Below, in pieces: positions 1 to 9,233 of a DNA stretch of 64,000 nt. Numbering within the stretch: the stretch's first letter is position 1; each line of letters starts with the position of its first letter. Origin of the DNA: Bryobacteraceae bacterium. GTDB lineage: Bacteria > Acidobacteriota > Terriglobia > Bryobacterales > Bryobacteraceae. The notes under the pieces were generated by a model that worked only from the letters and a program-made list of their open reading frames with translations, made no database searches and was not told where the DNA came from. Position numbers and translations under genes: made by a program. The stretch is taken from the NCBI GenBank assembly GCA_026002875.1, contig BPGE01000001.1, positions 3,162,001-3,226,000 of the forward strand, in the 5' to 3' direction.

Positions 1-85
1 GCTGCGTTGTATGATGAAAGCGTAGCCCCGTTCCAAAGGGGACCATCAAGTCACAGACTCAGGGTCAACTCTGATCCACGTGGCG

Positions 86-120
86 AACGGCGAGGCCTGC
101 GGGCCTCGCCGTTCTCCTTT
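86..120 (+). terminator. Intrinsic terminator of a gene upstream of the window
   Basis: A perfect 12-bp inverted repeat (arms 86-97 and 102-113, tetraloop TGCG) is followed by CTCCTTT. It lies about 40 bases before the first recognisable gene, so it probably ends a transcript whose gene lies mostly outside the window. Bases 1-85 contain a possible CDS end (in-frame TAG at 23-25) and small inverted repeats; I could not assign them to a known protein or RNA. Confidence 0.7.
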
Positions 121-150
121 CAGGGCGGGACTTGCGATAGGATTTCCTGC

Positions 151-1389
151 ATGCCGGGAACCCGCCGCAGCTTCCTCGCCTCGTCGTTCGCGCTGCCCTC
201 GCTGGCTCGCGCCATTCAGGAGACCGCCTCTCCCTACCGCCGCCCGAAGCTGAAGATCACCGACGTGCGCACGGCGCAGATCCTGGGCCACGGGCTGCAG
301 CTTCACGTGCGCATCTACACCGATCAGGGCATCTACGGCCACGGAGAAGGCACGGACGCCGTGCAGGGCGGCGCGGGCCTGGTGCGCATGTTCCGCCGTT
401 TTCTCGTCGGCCAGGATCCGCTGAACATCGAAGCCCTGTGGGAGCGCATCCGCACGGCGGGCATCTTCGCCGGGGCGCAGGGCGGGCAGTACACCGCCGC
501 CCTGAGCGCTGTCGAGATCGCCCTGTGGGATCTGGCGGGCAAAGCGCTCGGCGTGCCCGTCTATCAGCTGCTCGGCGGCAAGGTCCGCGACCGCGTGCGC
601 CTGTACTGCGACTCGGCCAATCATCACCCGGACGACCCGCAGGCGAAGCCAAAGCTGAAAGAGCTGGAGGCGATGGGCTTCACCGCGGTGAAGATCGACA
701 TCGACGAGGCCAACGATCCCAACCGCTGGGACCGCGTGAACTGGACCGCTTCGAACGCCGAAATCGACCGGATGGTGAAAGAGGTGGCCTTCGTCCGCGA
801 GACTCTGAGCCCGCGCGTCGATCTCGCCGTCGACATGCACGGGCGCTATGACGCGACGACGGCCAAGCGGGTGGCGCGGGAGATGGAGCGCTTCCGCCTG
901 CTGTTTCTGGAAGAGCCGGTGCCGCCGGAAAACATCGATGTCATGCGCGACATCCGGGAGTCGACGGTGACGCCGATCTGCGCAGGCGAGAACCTGTTCC
1001 TGCGCCATGGATTCCGCGAGCTGCTCGAGAAGCGCGCCGTCGACATCGTCATGCCGGACCTGCAGAAGTGCGGCGGGCTGCTGGAGGGCCGCAAGATCGC
1101 CGACATGGCGCACGTCTACTACACGCCGTTCGCGCCGCACTGCGTGGTGTCGCCCATCGGCACGATGGCCTCGTGCCATGTCTGCGCCGCGGTTCCCAAC
1201 TTCCTGGTGCTCGAGTGGCACTGGATCTCGAGGCTGGAGCTGTGGCGCAACTTCGTCCGCGAGGGCGACATCATCGAGAAGGGATTCGTCCCCCTGCCGG
1301 ACCGTCCGGGGCTCGGCGTCGAGATGAACGAAGAAGCCGCCCGCAAGGTGCAGGTGAAGGATACGCCCTGGTTCGAGCCCGGCCTGTAG
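151..1389 (+). CDS. Exported mandelate racemase/muconate lactonizing enzyme family protein
   Basis: Member of the enolase superfamily, whose enzymes abstract the alpha proton of a carboxylate using Mg2+. The product is 412 aa when started at the ATG at 151, which gives a twin-arginine-type leader (RRSFLASS, residues 5-12) and so suggests export. The N-terminal lid domain covers about residues 35-150 and the TIM barrel follows. Expected metal ligands are visible as D228, E254 and E280, with a likely catalytic H330 in APHC. The barrel lysine K181 sits in KID, not the K-x-K of the classical racemase and MLE groups, which fits the sugar-acid dehydratase subgroups better. The substrate cannot be read from the sequence. 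An upstream in-frame TTG would add 48 residues that look non-coding, so 151 is preferred. It converges on the sulfatase gene with 7 bases between the stops. Confidence 0.85.
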   Translation: MPGTRRSFLASSFALPSLARAIQETASPYRRPKLKITDVRTAQILGHGLQLHVRIYTDQGIYGHGEGTDAVQGGAGLVRMFRRFLVGQDPLNIEALWERIRTAGIFAGAQGGQYTAALSAVEIALWDLAGKALGVPVYQLLGGKVRDRVRLYCDSANHHPDDPQAKPKLKELEAMGFTAVKIDIDEANDPNRWDRVNWTASNAEIDRMVKEVAFVRETLSPRVDLAVDMHGRYDATTAKRVAREMERFRLLFLEEPVPPENIDVMRDIRESTVTPICAGENLFLRHGFRELLEKRAVDIVMPDLQKCGGLLEGRKIADMAHVYYTPFAPHCVVSPIGTMASCHVCAAVPNFLVLEWHWISRLELWRNFVREGDIIEKGFVPLPDRPGLGVEMNEEAARKVQVKDTPWFEPGL

Positions 1390-1396
1390 GCGCGAA

Positions 1397-2743
1397 TCAG
1401 CGCTGCGCCGGACCGCGCTCGATCTTCGCTCCGCGCTCTTCCATCATCGCCGACAGCCGCTGCACCACGTCCGGGTGCGCGGCGGCCACGTCGTACTTTT
1501 CGGAAGGGTCGTGCTCGAGATGGAACAGAAGAGGCGGATCGTGTTTTGATGTTCCGCTCTTCCACTCCGCCGTGTTCGAGATGCGGTGGAGCTTCCATGG
1601 GCCGTGGCGCACGGCGCAAAGCTGCTCGGCGTTCCAGTAAAACAGCGTCCGTTCGCGCGGCGGCGCCTCCGTGCAGAGCTCGCGCGACAGGTCCTCTCCA
1701 TCGAGGGTCCTCGAAGGCAGTCCCGCTCCGGCCATCGCCGCGAATGTGGGCAGCAGATCGAGCATCGAGCCCACCTGGCCGCTGGTCCGCCGCGGCTGCA
1801 CGCGCCCGGGCTGCCGGACAATGAAGGGCACGCGCACCCCGCCTTCCCAGGTCGTGGCCTTGCCTTCGCGGAGCAGCCCCGCCGAGCCCGCATGAATCTG
1901 GCGCTGGAGCCATGGACCGTTGTCGGAGGTGAACACGACCAGAGTGTTGCGTTCCTGGCCTGTTTCTGCGAGAGCCCGCAGGATCTCGCCCACGCTCCAG
2001 TCAATTTCTTCCACGACGTCGCCGTAAATGCCGCGCGCGCTGCGCCCCCGGAACCGCGGGCTCGCATACAGGGGCACGTGCGGATAGGTCTGCGCGTAAT
2101 ACAGGAAAAACGGCCGGCCGCGGAACGCACGAATCTTCCGCACCGCTTCCTCCGTGTAGCGCGGAGTGAGCATGGCCTGATCCGGCTCCGTCTCGATCAC
2201 CTTCTCGTCGCGCATCAGCGGCAGCGGCGGATATTTCGCCGCGCCCGGCGCGCCGGGACCGTCCAGAGGCCGCATATCGTTCGAATAGGGGATTCCGTAA
2301 TAGGAGTCGAATCCGTGCCGCGTGGGCAGATATGGCGGCAGATGGCCCAGATGCCACTTGCCGATCGCCGCCGTCTGATAGCCGGCGCCTTTCAACACCT
2401 CGGCGATCGTCGTTTCGCTGTCCGGAATGCCGCCCGTGGAATCCGGGAACAGCACTCGCGTCAGCCCGCTCCGCACCGCATACCGGCCCGTGAGCAGCGC
2501 CGCGCGGCTCGGCGTGCACAATGGCGCCGCCGAATACCATTGCATGAACTTCGCACCTTCGGCGGCCATGCGGTCGAGGTTCGGCGTGCGGATCGTGGGA
2601 TGGCCGTAACAGCCGAGATCGCCGTAGCCGAGGTCGTCGGCATAGATGAGCACGAAATTCTGACGCCGCCGCGCGGCATGCACAAGGCCTGCGCTGCAGG
2701 CGCCGGCCGCTGCTCCAAGGAACGTCCTTCTGTCGAGCCTCAC
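1397..2743 (-). CDS. Exported arylsulfatase-type sulfatase (S1 family)
   Basis: Hydrolyses sulfate esters, probably outside the cytoplasm, on an unknown substrate. The protein is 448 aa and starts at GTG 2743. The leader carries RRTFLG at residues 5-10, a Tat-like signal. The formylglycine motif CTPSR is at residues 76-80, with C76 the residue modified to formylglycine. Asp36-Asp37 are the metal ligands of the DDLGYGD motif, and GKWHLG and SDNGP further on complete the active-site set. The GTG start overlaps the stop of the preceding propeller gene (GTGA, 2740-2743), so translation is probably coupled. It is the last gene of a minus-strand run that begins near 7509. No sulfatase-activating enzyme is in the window. 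Confidence 0.9.
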   Translation of the reverse strand: MRLDRRTFLGAAAGACSAGLVHAARRRQNFVLIYADDLGYGDLGCYGHPTIRTPNLDRMAAEGAKFMQWYSAAPLCTPSRAALLTGRYAVRSGLTRVLFPDSTGGIPDSETTIAEVLKGAGYQTAAIGKWHLGHLPPYLPTRHGFDSYYGIPYSNDMRPLDGPGAPGAAKYPPLPLMRDEKVIETEPDQAMLTPRYTEEAVRKIRAFRGRPFFLYYAQTYPHVPLYASPRFRGRSARGIYGDVVEEIDWSVGEILRALAETGQERNTLVVFTSDNGPWLQRQIHAGSAGLLREGKATTWEGGVRVPFIVRQPGRVQPRRTSGQVGSMLDLLPTFAAMAGAGLPSRTLDGEDLSRELCTEAPPRERTLFYWNAEQLCAVRHGPWKLHRISNTAEWKSGTSKHDPPLLFHLEHDPSEKYDVAAAHPDVVQRLSAMMEERGAKIERGPAQR

Positions 2744-4950
2744 CGGAGGAGCACCTTCCGGACTGCCACGTTATCACGTTCGTCGGCGGCCCGGACGGCG
2801 ATGACAAACTCGCTGCCCGCGGGTTTGGGCAGCGAGACCTCGTAGTCGTGCTGGGGCGAATCCGTGATGCGGGTGGTCGGCTCGGCGTCGAGCCAGTCCC
2901 CGCCGTTGACGGAAAGTTCCGCGTACTGCAACGCGGACAGGGCATCTTTCACGCGGAATTTCACAACGATGCGGTCGCCCTCGGCCCGCGCCGACAGGTC
3001 CAGAATCTCCGGCGGGGTGTTGTCAATCAGGAAATCATCGCTCTCCATCTGCGCCGAAAGGTCGCGGCCGGGATAGTTGTCTGGCCTGTCGCTCAGGGTC
3101 AGCCGCAGGCGGTAGCGGCCGTCGGCGAAGGCGGTGCTGTCCCAGCTGTAGCGGCTCTCGCGCAGCGAGTCTTTCAGCAGTTTCCATTCGCGCTCGCCTT
3201 CGCCGCGGATTTCGAGCCGCGCTTCCATCCCGTCGTTGTTCGGATCCAGCGCCCGCCAGCGGACGCCGATCCATCCCTTCTCGTAGTTCATGGTGACCGA
3301 TCCGCTCTCGGTCGCCGTGGGCTGCTGCGGTCCGCTCTGTCTTCTTTGCGCGGGCTGGCCGAGGCCTGGCAGCGTGAGGTTCTTCGACGCCGTCAGGGTA
3401 GTTCCCGCGGCTGGGAACCGGTAATTGAAGGGAGTGATTTCGATCTTTTCGATGACCGGCGCGAGATTCTTGGCCTGATAAGCGGCCTCGACGAGGCGCA
3501 GCTGCGGCGAGGCGCCGCCAGGCGCAGCCTCCAGAACGGCGCGGTATTGCAGGAAACGCGCCGGCGGCGAAGCGATGCGCTCGCCCCCGTCGGGCACTTC
3601 CTGCCACGCGCTCCAGTTCTTGTTGGGATCTTCCAGATTGCCGCTGCGCGTCTCGATGCGGATGCGGCCGCCGTTCAGTTCGCCTTCATGCCGCAGACGG
3701 CCCCAGTAAGTGAACGCTCCCGCATCAAGCACCTCGCTTTCGATCGAACCGGATTTCTCAAGCTCCGGCCCGAGCCGGAACACCATGCCCGGATTGGCCG
3801 TCGCGGCAAGAAGTCCTCCTCCGGGCGCCGCCATCAGCGTGGTGATCTGCTGCGGCTCCGCGCGCACCAGCGTGGTGTGCGCGCTGGGCGAATCGATCCG
3901 GTAGACGACACCCTCCGCGCCCGTGCCCGCGATCAGCGCTCCCTGCGCGTCGAGAGCGAGCGAATAGACGACCGCCGTGTTGCTGGACCAGATGAGCCGC
4001 GGCTCGCCGTCCGGCGCGATGCGGTAGATGTCGCTGCCGGCCGCGAGCGCGGCCACGCCGATGGCCGGAGGCGGCGCCGCTGCGGGCGCCCGCTGGGCCT
4101 GCGCCTGCTGCGGCTGGGGCTGCGGCTGCTGCGCCGCGCCTTGCGCCTGCGGCTGCGGCGCCTGGGATGGAGCCGTGGAAGGAACAGCTCCGGCGGATGC
4201 GGGCCGCCGCGTCCCGACGGCCGCGGCGTAGACGGTTCCGTCGGCCGCTGCCGCCAGCGCCGTCACCTCGCGCTTCGCCGTCTGGTGCAGAACAAAACCC
4301 TGGCCCTTTGCATCAATGCGCAAAACCACTCCGCCCGGCTCCGTGCCGGCAATCCACGTCCCCTGCGGCCCGCGCACGAGCGAGCGCACGTGCGACTCGG
4401 CGGCGTCGAAGAAGACGTTGACGCCTCCGTTGGGCGCGATCCGCAACACCTGCCCCGGGTCGCCGGTGGCCGCAAACAGCGTTCCGTCAGGCTCGGCGAT
4501 CAGCGCCCAGACGTAGCGCGGCTCGATCTGTGCATGCAGAACGGGCTTGCCATCGGCGCCGATGCGGAAGACCTTGCCTTCCGGCGACAGCGCCGCGTAG
4601 AGAGCGCCTCCGGGCGCCGGGGCGAGGGCGTGAACCGAGCCGCTGCCCAGATCGGCAAAGACCGCGCTCCTGCCCTGCGCGTCGATCCGCAGAACTTTGC
4701 CGTCACCGCTGCCCGCGAACACGGTCCCGCCGGGACCCGGCAGCAGCGCCCAGACAAAGGACGTTTCCGCGTCGGCGACGCGCTTCCAGACGGGCGCCAG
4801 CGCCAGGCGGCCGTCGCTCGACAGGGCGAGCCTCTCGATTTTGCCTTTCTCGAAATCCGCCGCTTCGCTCTGCTTCCAGAGCTTCGTCTCGACGGCGTAC
4901 GCAACGCAGACGGCAAGAGCCGCCGCGGTCCAGGTGGGGATCGGTTTCAT
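2740..4950 (-). CDS. Secreted beta-propeller protein with proline/glutamine-rich insert
   Basis: Function unknown. The 736-aa product begins with a signal peptide (about residues 1-20) and then has repeated blades of the form 'G.V.RID..G' with spaced Gly-Thr/Ala-Gly turns, typical of NHL/PQQ-like propellers (about residues 65-390). The propeller is interrupted near residues 258-300 by a low-complexity stretch of Pro, Gln and Ala. The C-terminal part (about residues 400-736) looks like beta-sandwich modules, the last resembling an Ig/FN3 fold (PEILDLSA onward). It lies 14 bases after the S55 protease gene and overlaps the sulfatase start by four bases, so the three are probably one operon. It could be a scaffold or a ligand-binding exported protein. 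Confidence 0.75.
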   Translation of the reverse strand: MKPIPTWTAAALAVCVAYAVETKLWKQSEAADFEKGKIERLALSSDGRLALAPVWKRVADAETSFVWALLPGPGGTVFAGSGDGKVLRIDAQGRSAVFADLGSGSVHALAPAPGGALYAALSPEGKVFRIGADGKPVLHAQIEPRYVWALIAEPDGTLFAATGDPGQVLRIAPNGGVNVFFDAAESHVRSLVRGPQGTWIAGTEPGGVVLRIDAKGQGFVLHQTAKREVTALAAAADGTVYAAAVGTRRPASAGAVPSTAPSQAPQPQAQGAAQQPQPQPQQAQAQRAPAAAPPPAIGVAALAAGSDIYRIAPDGEPRLIWSSNTAVVYSLALDAQGALIAGTGAEGVVYRIDSPSAHTTLVRAEPQQITTLMAAPGGGLLAATANPGMVFRLGPELEKSGSIESEVLDAGAFTYWGRLRHEGELNGGRIRIETRSGNLEDPNKNWSAWQEVPDGGERIASPPARFLQYRAVLEAAPGGASPQLRLVEAAYQAKNLAPVIEKIEITPFNYRFPAAGTTLTASKNLTLPGLGQPAQRRQSGPQQPTATESGSVTMNYEKGWIGVRWRALDPNNDGMEARLEIRGEGEREWKLLKDSLRESRYSWDSTAFADGRYRLRLTLSDRPDNYPGRDLSAQMESDDFLIDNTPPEILDLSARAEGDRIVVKFRVKDALSALQYAELSVNGGDWLDAEPTTRITDSPQHDYEVSLPKPAGSEFVIAVRAADERDNVAVRKVLLR

Positions 4951-4964
4951 GGGTCTGTGTGGTC

Positions 4965-6839
4965 CTATTGAACGGCGAGGCGAAGCACCGCGCTGCCGGT
5001 GACAAGGCTGTCGAGCTCAAGCTCCGCCAGGGGCAGCACGGTTTCCGGCATGGCCAGAGCGCGGGAGGACGTCCGCGGATTCTGCATCGCCGCCAGAACC
5101 GAGGGCGGCACGTCGCGCATCGCCTGGTCTTCGACGTAGACGGTGGGCTTGTTGGTCACCAGAGAAAGGTAAATCCGGTCGTTCCTGCGTTCCTGCGCCA
5201 GCAGCGAAGCCGTCTGCGCCAGGTTCATCTGGCGGTTCACCATGCCCGCCATGGCCTGGGGGCGGTTGAGAACATCGGCGTTGCTCAGCAGAATCCGGTA
5301 CTCGCCCCGGGGGAGATTGGAGGGCACGCGGAAACGGAACTCGCGCGTGACACGATCTCCGCGCCACTGCCGCAAGGCGACGCGTCCGGTGATCTCTTCG
5401 CCCGGCAGAGCTTCGCTTCTGTCGAGCCAGGCGCTCTCGATCGCCGTCTCGAGCTTCTGCGGGCGCATCTCAAGCACCGCGTCCACCCGCTTCACCCGCG
5501 GCTCTTCCTGCTGGTTCTGGAACAGGCGGTTGAACTTGTCGGCCCACCACGCGGCGATCTGCATCGGCGCCGGCGCAGGGCCTGACCCGGAGGCGATCAT
5601 CGTGGAAAGACGCAGCGGCGGCAGCCCCGCGCACTCGATCGAACCCTCCAGACGGTAGGTGGCTTCGTCGGCAGCGCTGGAGTTCAGGTCCTGCAGGGTG
5701 TTGTACGTGGTCAGCATCATGAGGAAGGGCGTCCAGCGCGGGTGCACGAAGACGTTGAAGCGGTAGTCCTTCTCTTCCACGGGTCCTCCAGGCAGCGGCT
5801 GCGTGCGCACTTTCAGCTTGACCGGGATCGTCTCCGCCGTGGCGCCCAGCTCGCCCATGATGCCCGAGTGGCGGTCCTGCCGGAGGGCTCCGACGATCTC
5901 GGTCATGTTGGCGAACTTGTTGGGCTGGAACTGCGAACTGAGCACCATCAGCACTTCGCCCTTCGCCATGGGCATGTCTACCGGGCCCAGATTGAAGAAG
6001 CTGTGGCCGAAGCCCAGCACACGCCTGCCGTCGTTGTAGGTGACGGTGCCGAGTCCCGTGACGGTCATGTCTCCGCTGACGAGCACTCCGGCGATGGCCT
6101 CTCCGGGCTGCAGCGCGTTCTGCCAGCCTTGCGCGGGGCGCGTGTCATACACCGCCCCCGCCGCGCCGCCATGCACGGCGGTCACGCCCATCTGCTCGAA
6201 AAACGGGCGGAAATCGCGCAGGGTGGATTCGTGGAATCCGGCCAGGGCCAGCGGCGTTTCGATCGGCATCAGCCGCACGCCGCCCCCGAGCAGCGAGGCT
6301 GGCGGAACGAGTTCAGCCCGCTCTACCATGGTCTGCGGCGTCTTCGGATTGACGGGCCGGGAGGCGTCAATCGCGCTGATTTCGAGCATCTGCTCGATGG
6401 GCGTGATGCCGCAGATGGCGTCCGGGGAAAACACGCTGATGCGCAGCGCGATGGCGCCGATCAGTTTGCCGTCCACATACACCGGGCTGCCGCTCATGCC
6501 GCCCGCCACGTTGGTCTGCGCCGCCTTGCCCCCCAGCTTGGCGAGGATCACGTCCTGGCGCGGTCCCCACGCGTTCTTCCACAGCCCGATGATCTCCACG
6601 GGCACCGGCTCCGGCTGGGCGCCCTGAAAGACGGTCCACGCCACGCCTTTCATGCCGGGGCGCACATCGGCCGACTTGAGGATCTGCACCGGACCCGCCG
6701 CGGGACGCGGCGGCGCTTCGCCATGCCACGCCGGCGCCTCGCCGTACGGACTGTGACGGACAGCCGCGACCGCTCCATCCGTGCTCTGCGCCGACGCGCC
6801 TGCCGCCCAGGCGCACAGCAATGCCCCGAAGATTCTCAT
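4965..6839 (-). CDS. SpoIVB-like peptidase S55 domain protein
   Basis: Predicted serine protease of the S55 family, known from the sporulation signalling protease SpoIVB. The protein has 624 aa with a signal peptide at about residues 1-18. The S55 domain follows directly: residues 113-119 read GGMSGSP, the motif holding the catalytic serine, and ITPIEQML follows at 145-152 as in other S55 proteins. The C-terminal 350 residues are beta-rich and of unknown role. Nothing else in the window suggests sporulation, so this is probably an envelope or secretion-related protease. It is preceded by a small Spy-like gene (gap 91 bases) and followed by the propeller and sulfatase genes. The best mechanistic guess is processing of an exported partner; the substrate is unknown. 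Confidence 0.8.
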   Translation of the reverse strand: MRIFGALLCAWAAGASAQSTDGAVAAVRHSPYGEAPAWHGEAPPRPAAGPVQILKSADVRPGMKGVAWTVFQGAQPEPVPVEIIGLWKNAWGPRQDVILAKLGGKAAQTNVAGGMSGSPVYVDGKLIGAIALRISVFSPDAICGITPIEQMLEISAIDASRPVNPKTPQTMVERAELVPPASLLGGGVRLMPIETPLALAGFHESTLRDFRPFFEQMGVTAVHGGAAGAVYDTRPAQGWQNALQPGEAIAGVLVSGDMTVTGLGTVTYNDGRRVLGFGHSFFNLGPVDMPMAKGEVLMVLSSQFQPNKFANMTEIVGALRQDRHSGIMGELGATAETIPVKLKVRTQPLPGGPVEEKDYRFNVFVHPRWTPFLMMLTTYNTLQDLNSSAADEATYRLEGSIECAGLPPLRLSTMIASGSGPAPAPMQIAAWWADKFNRLFQNQQEEPRVKRVDAVLEMRPQKLETAIESAWLDRSEALPGEEITGRVALRQWRGDRVTREFRFRVPSNLPRGEYRILLSNADVLNRPQAMAGMVNRQMNLAQTASLLAQERRNDRIYLSLVTNKPTVYVEDQAMRDVPPSVLAAMQNPRTSSRALAMPETVLPLAELELDSLVTGSAVLRLAVQ

Positions 6840-6930
6840 GCCAGGTCTCTTTTCCGAAGTGCCGGTATCCAGCTCTGCTTCAATTATCGGCTACTTTCTT
6901 GGATGCCGGAGACCTGGGCCGTGTTCCGCC

Positions 6931-7509
6931 TCAATTTTCCGGCCCAGCGCCCTCGTCTGCGCCGTTCGGCCCCGCCGGCTGCGGCACAGGCGCGCCGAAC
7001 CGGCAGCCCGGATACGCCCGCGCTGAAGCCGCGCCCAGCATCGCCAGATTCAGCCCCGGCAGTGGCGCATCCACCAGCTTGGCTGCGTTCGCCTCGGCGA
7101 TGACGGGCAGGAGCCGGTAGGCCTGCTCAAGCGCGGCCAGCCGCGACATCTGCTGCGCCGTGAGCAGCTTCCGCGCCTGCTCGTGATACTTCCGGTCGGT
7201 GTCCCGGCTCTCCCGGCAGATCGCCTCCAGCTCCAGATACCGCACGCCCAGCGCCATCGGATCCACGACGGGCGCAAGCGTCGCCTGGCGGATTTCGCTC
7301 TCCACCTGGGCCACGCGCCGGCTCTTGGTGTTCAGATACCGGCTCCACTCCGCCTGGATCCGGGCCAGCTCCAGCACCTGCTGCGGGGTCAGTTCCAGAT
7401 AGCGGATCAACTGCGGCCACATTCTTCCGGGCGCCGGATCTCCGGGCCCCTGGGCCGCCGCCGGCCACGCCAGCAGCGCCAGCGTCAGAAAAGCCGCTGC
7501 ATACTTCAT
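6931..7509 (-). CDS. Small periplasmic Spy/CpxP-like helical protein
   Basis: A 192-aa protein with a signal peptide (cleavage near residue 20 after WPAAAQ), followed by a charged helical region. Two LTxxQ-type motifs are visible, LTPQQ at 40-44 and LTAQQ at 116-120. This spacing resembles the LTXXQ signature of Spy/CpxP chaperones and of the related heavy-metal sensor family, which are usually about this size. The last 40 residues are Pro/Gly-rich and probably disordered. A strong ribosome binding site (GGGGAGGAG) lies 7 bases before the ATG. It may head the operon leading to the S55 protease. The family assignment rests on motif and length only. Confidence 0.6.
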   Translation of the reverse strand: MKYAAAFLTLALLAWPAAAQGPGDPAPGRMWPQLIRYLELTPQQVLELARIQAEWSRYLNTKSRRVAQVESEIRQATLAPVVDPMALGVRYLELEAICRESRDTDRKYHEQARKLLTAQQMSRLAALEQAYRLLPVIAEANAAKLVDAPLPGLNLAMLGAASARAYPGCRFGAPVPQPAGPNGADEGAGPEN

Positions 7510-7556
7510 GGGCTCGCTCCTCCCCTGCCGGCCGGAGCCCGCTCCAGCCGCGCGGG

Positions 7557-7562
7557 TACAAT
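7557..7562 (+). promoter_or_regulatory. Candidate -10 element for nadE
   Basis: TACAAT lies 21 bases before the NadE start codon, so the mRNA leader would be only about 15 nt. No convincing -35 hexamer is visible. The same arrangement recurs before several other genes in the window. Confidence 0.4.
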
Positions 7563-7583
7563 GAAAGTCTCTCCTCCATTACT

Positions 7584-9233
7584 ATGCGCATCGCTCTGTG
7601 CCAGATCAACCCCACGGTGGGCGATCTGGCAGGCAATCTCGACCTGGTCATCAAAACCGCCCGCCGCGCCGCCGAACGCGGCGCCGGCCTCGCGATTTTT
7701 CCGGAACTGGTTCTCACGGGCTATCCCCCGCGGGACCTGCTCGAAAAAGAGTCCTTCCGCCGGCGCTCGCTGGAATCGCTGCAACAGCTGATCGCCGCAA
7801 GCGCGGAGATCCCCTGCGGCATCGTGGCCGGCTACGTCGGCGCAGCTCCGGAAGGCTCGCGCCGCAGCGCGACGAATTCCGCCGCCCTGATTGAAAAGGG
7901 CCGCCTGCTGGCGGCGCAGTCCAAGATGCTGCTGCCCACCTACGACGTCTTTGACGAAGGCCGCTATTTCCAGCCCGCCGCCTCGCAGCGGGTCTGCGAA
8001 TTCCGCGGCATGCGGCTCGGCATCACCATCTGCGAGGACGCCTGGAACGACAAGCAGTTCTGGGAGCGCCCGCTCTACGACAGCGACCCGGTCGAATCGC
8101 TTGTCTCTCAGGGCGCGGAAATCATCGTTTCCATCAACGGTTCTCCGTACGACATGACCAAACGCGCCCTGCGGCGGCAGATGTTCACCGCCATGGCGCG
8201 CCGGCACCGCCTGCCGCACGTGTACGTGAACATGGTGGGCGGCAACGACCAGCTCATTTTTGATGGATCCAGCTTCGCCGTCGACGCGGAGGGCCGGATC
8301 GCCGCCGCAGCGCCCTCGTTCCGCGAGGACATCATTCTGTTTGACGCCGAAACCTGCCAGGGCGAACTGCGCGAATCGCACGCGGACGAAGTCGAGGCCG
8401 CCTATGACGCGCTCGTTCTGGGCACGCGCGACTACATTGCAAAATGCGGCTTCCGCAGCGTCATCATCGGTCTGAGCGGCGGCATCGACTCGACGCTGGT
8501 GGCCTGCATCGCCGCCGATGCGGTCGGCGCGGAGAACGTCACCGGCGTCTCCCTGCCTGGCCCGTATTCGTCCGATCACAGCCTCTCGGACGCCCGCGCT
8601 CTGGCCGAAAATCTGGGCATCCGCTACGAGGTCATCCCCATCACTCCGGCTTACGAAACGCTGCTCGCCACATTCGCGCCCGTTTTCGCGGGCGCCGCGC
8701 CGGACGTGACCGAGGAAAACATCCAGTCGCGCCTCCGGGGCCTCACCCTGATGGCGCTGTCCAACAAGTGGGGGGCGCTCGTCCTCACCACCGGCAACAA
8801 GAGCGAAGTCGCCGTCGGCTACTGCACGCTCTACGGGGACATGGCCGGCGGACTCGCCGTCATCAGCGATGTGCCGAAGACGATGGTGTACGAGCTGTGC
8901 CGCCGCGTCAACGCGCGCCGCCCGGGCACGATCCCCGAGAACGTCTTCGTCAAACCGCCGTCCGCGGAGCTGCGGCCGAACCAGAAGGACTCCGATTCCC
9001 TGCCCGAGTACGAAATCCTCGATCCGATCCTGAAGGCCTACATCGAAGAGCTGAAATCGCCCGCTGAGATCTCCGCCGAACTCGGCCAGCCGCTCGATCT
9101 GGTCCGCAGCATCATCAACCGCGTCGACCGGAGCGAGTACAAACGCCAGCAGGCCGCTCCCGGCCTCAAGGTCACGACAAAGGCGTTCGGCATGGGACGC
9201 CGCTATCCCATTGCGCAGAGGTTCTTTGAATGA
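7584..9233 (+). CDS. nadE: Glutamine-dependent NAD+ synthetase
   Basis: Catalyses the last step of NAD+ synthesis: deamido-NAD+ is adenylated by ATP and amidated with ammonia released from glutamine. The 549-aa protein has the two expected domains. The N-terminal nitrilase-type glutaminase has its triad at E41, K114 and C150 (GITICEDAW). The C-terminal synthetase has the pyrophosphatase loop SGGIDS at 298-303. Length and order match two-domain bacterial NadE enzymes. The start ATG at 7584 is divergent from the Spy-like gene (74 bases between starts). The stop codon overlaps the ATG of the downstream phosphoesterase gene (ATGA), which suggests coupled translation although no metabolic link is obvious. 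Confidence 0.96.
   Translation: MRIALCQINPTVGDLAGNLDLVIKTARRAAERGAGLAIFPELVLTGYPPRDLLEKESFRRRSLESLQQLIAASAEIPCGIVAGYVGAAPEGSRRSATNSAALIEKGRLLAAQSKMLLPTYDVFDEGRYFQPAASQRVCEFRGMRLGITICEDAWNDKQFWERPLYDSDPVESLVSQGAEIIVSINGSPYDMTKRALRRQMFTAMARRHRLPHVYVNMVGGNDQLIFDGSSFAVDAEGRIAAAAPSFREDIILFDAETCQGELRESHADEVEAAYDALVLGTRDYIAKCGFRSVIIGLSGGIDSTLVACIAADAVGAENVTGVSLPGPYSSDHSLSDARALAENLGIRYEVIPITPAYETLLATFAPVFAGAAPDVTEENIQSRLRGLTLMALSNKWGALVLTTGNKSEVAVGYCTLYGDMAGGLAVISDVPKTMVYELCRRVNARRPGTIPENVFVKPPSAELRPNQKDSDSLPEYEILDPILKAYIEELKSPAEISAELGQPLDLVRSIINRVDRSEYKRQQAAPGLKVTTKAFGMGRRYPIAQRFFE

Noticed and set aside
1-85. A possible tRNA or tmRNA 3' end at the start of the window
   Set aside because: No T-arm with a five-base stem, no CCA-type end and no acceptor pairing could be drawn. 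Only the terminator at 86 is supported.
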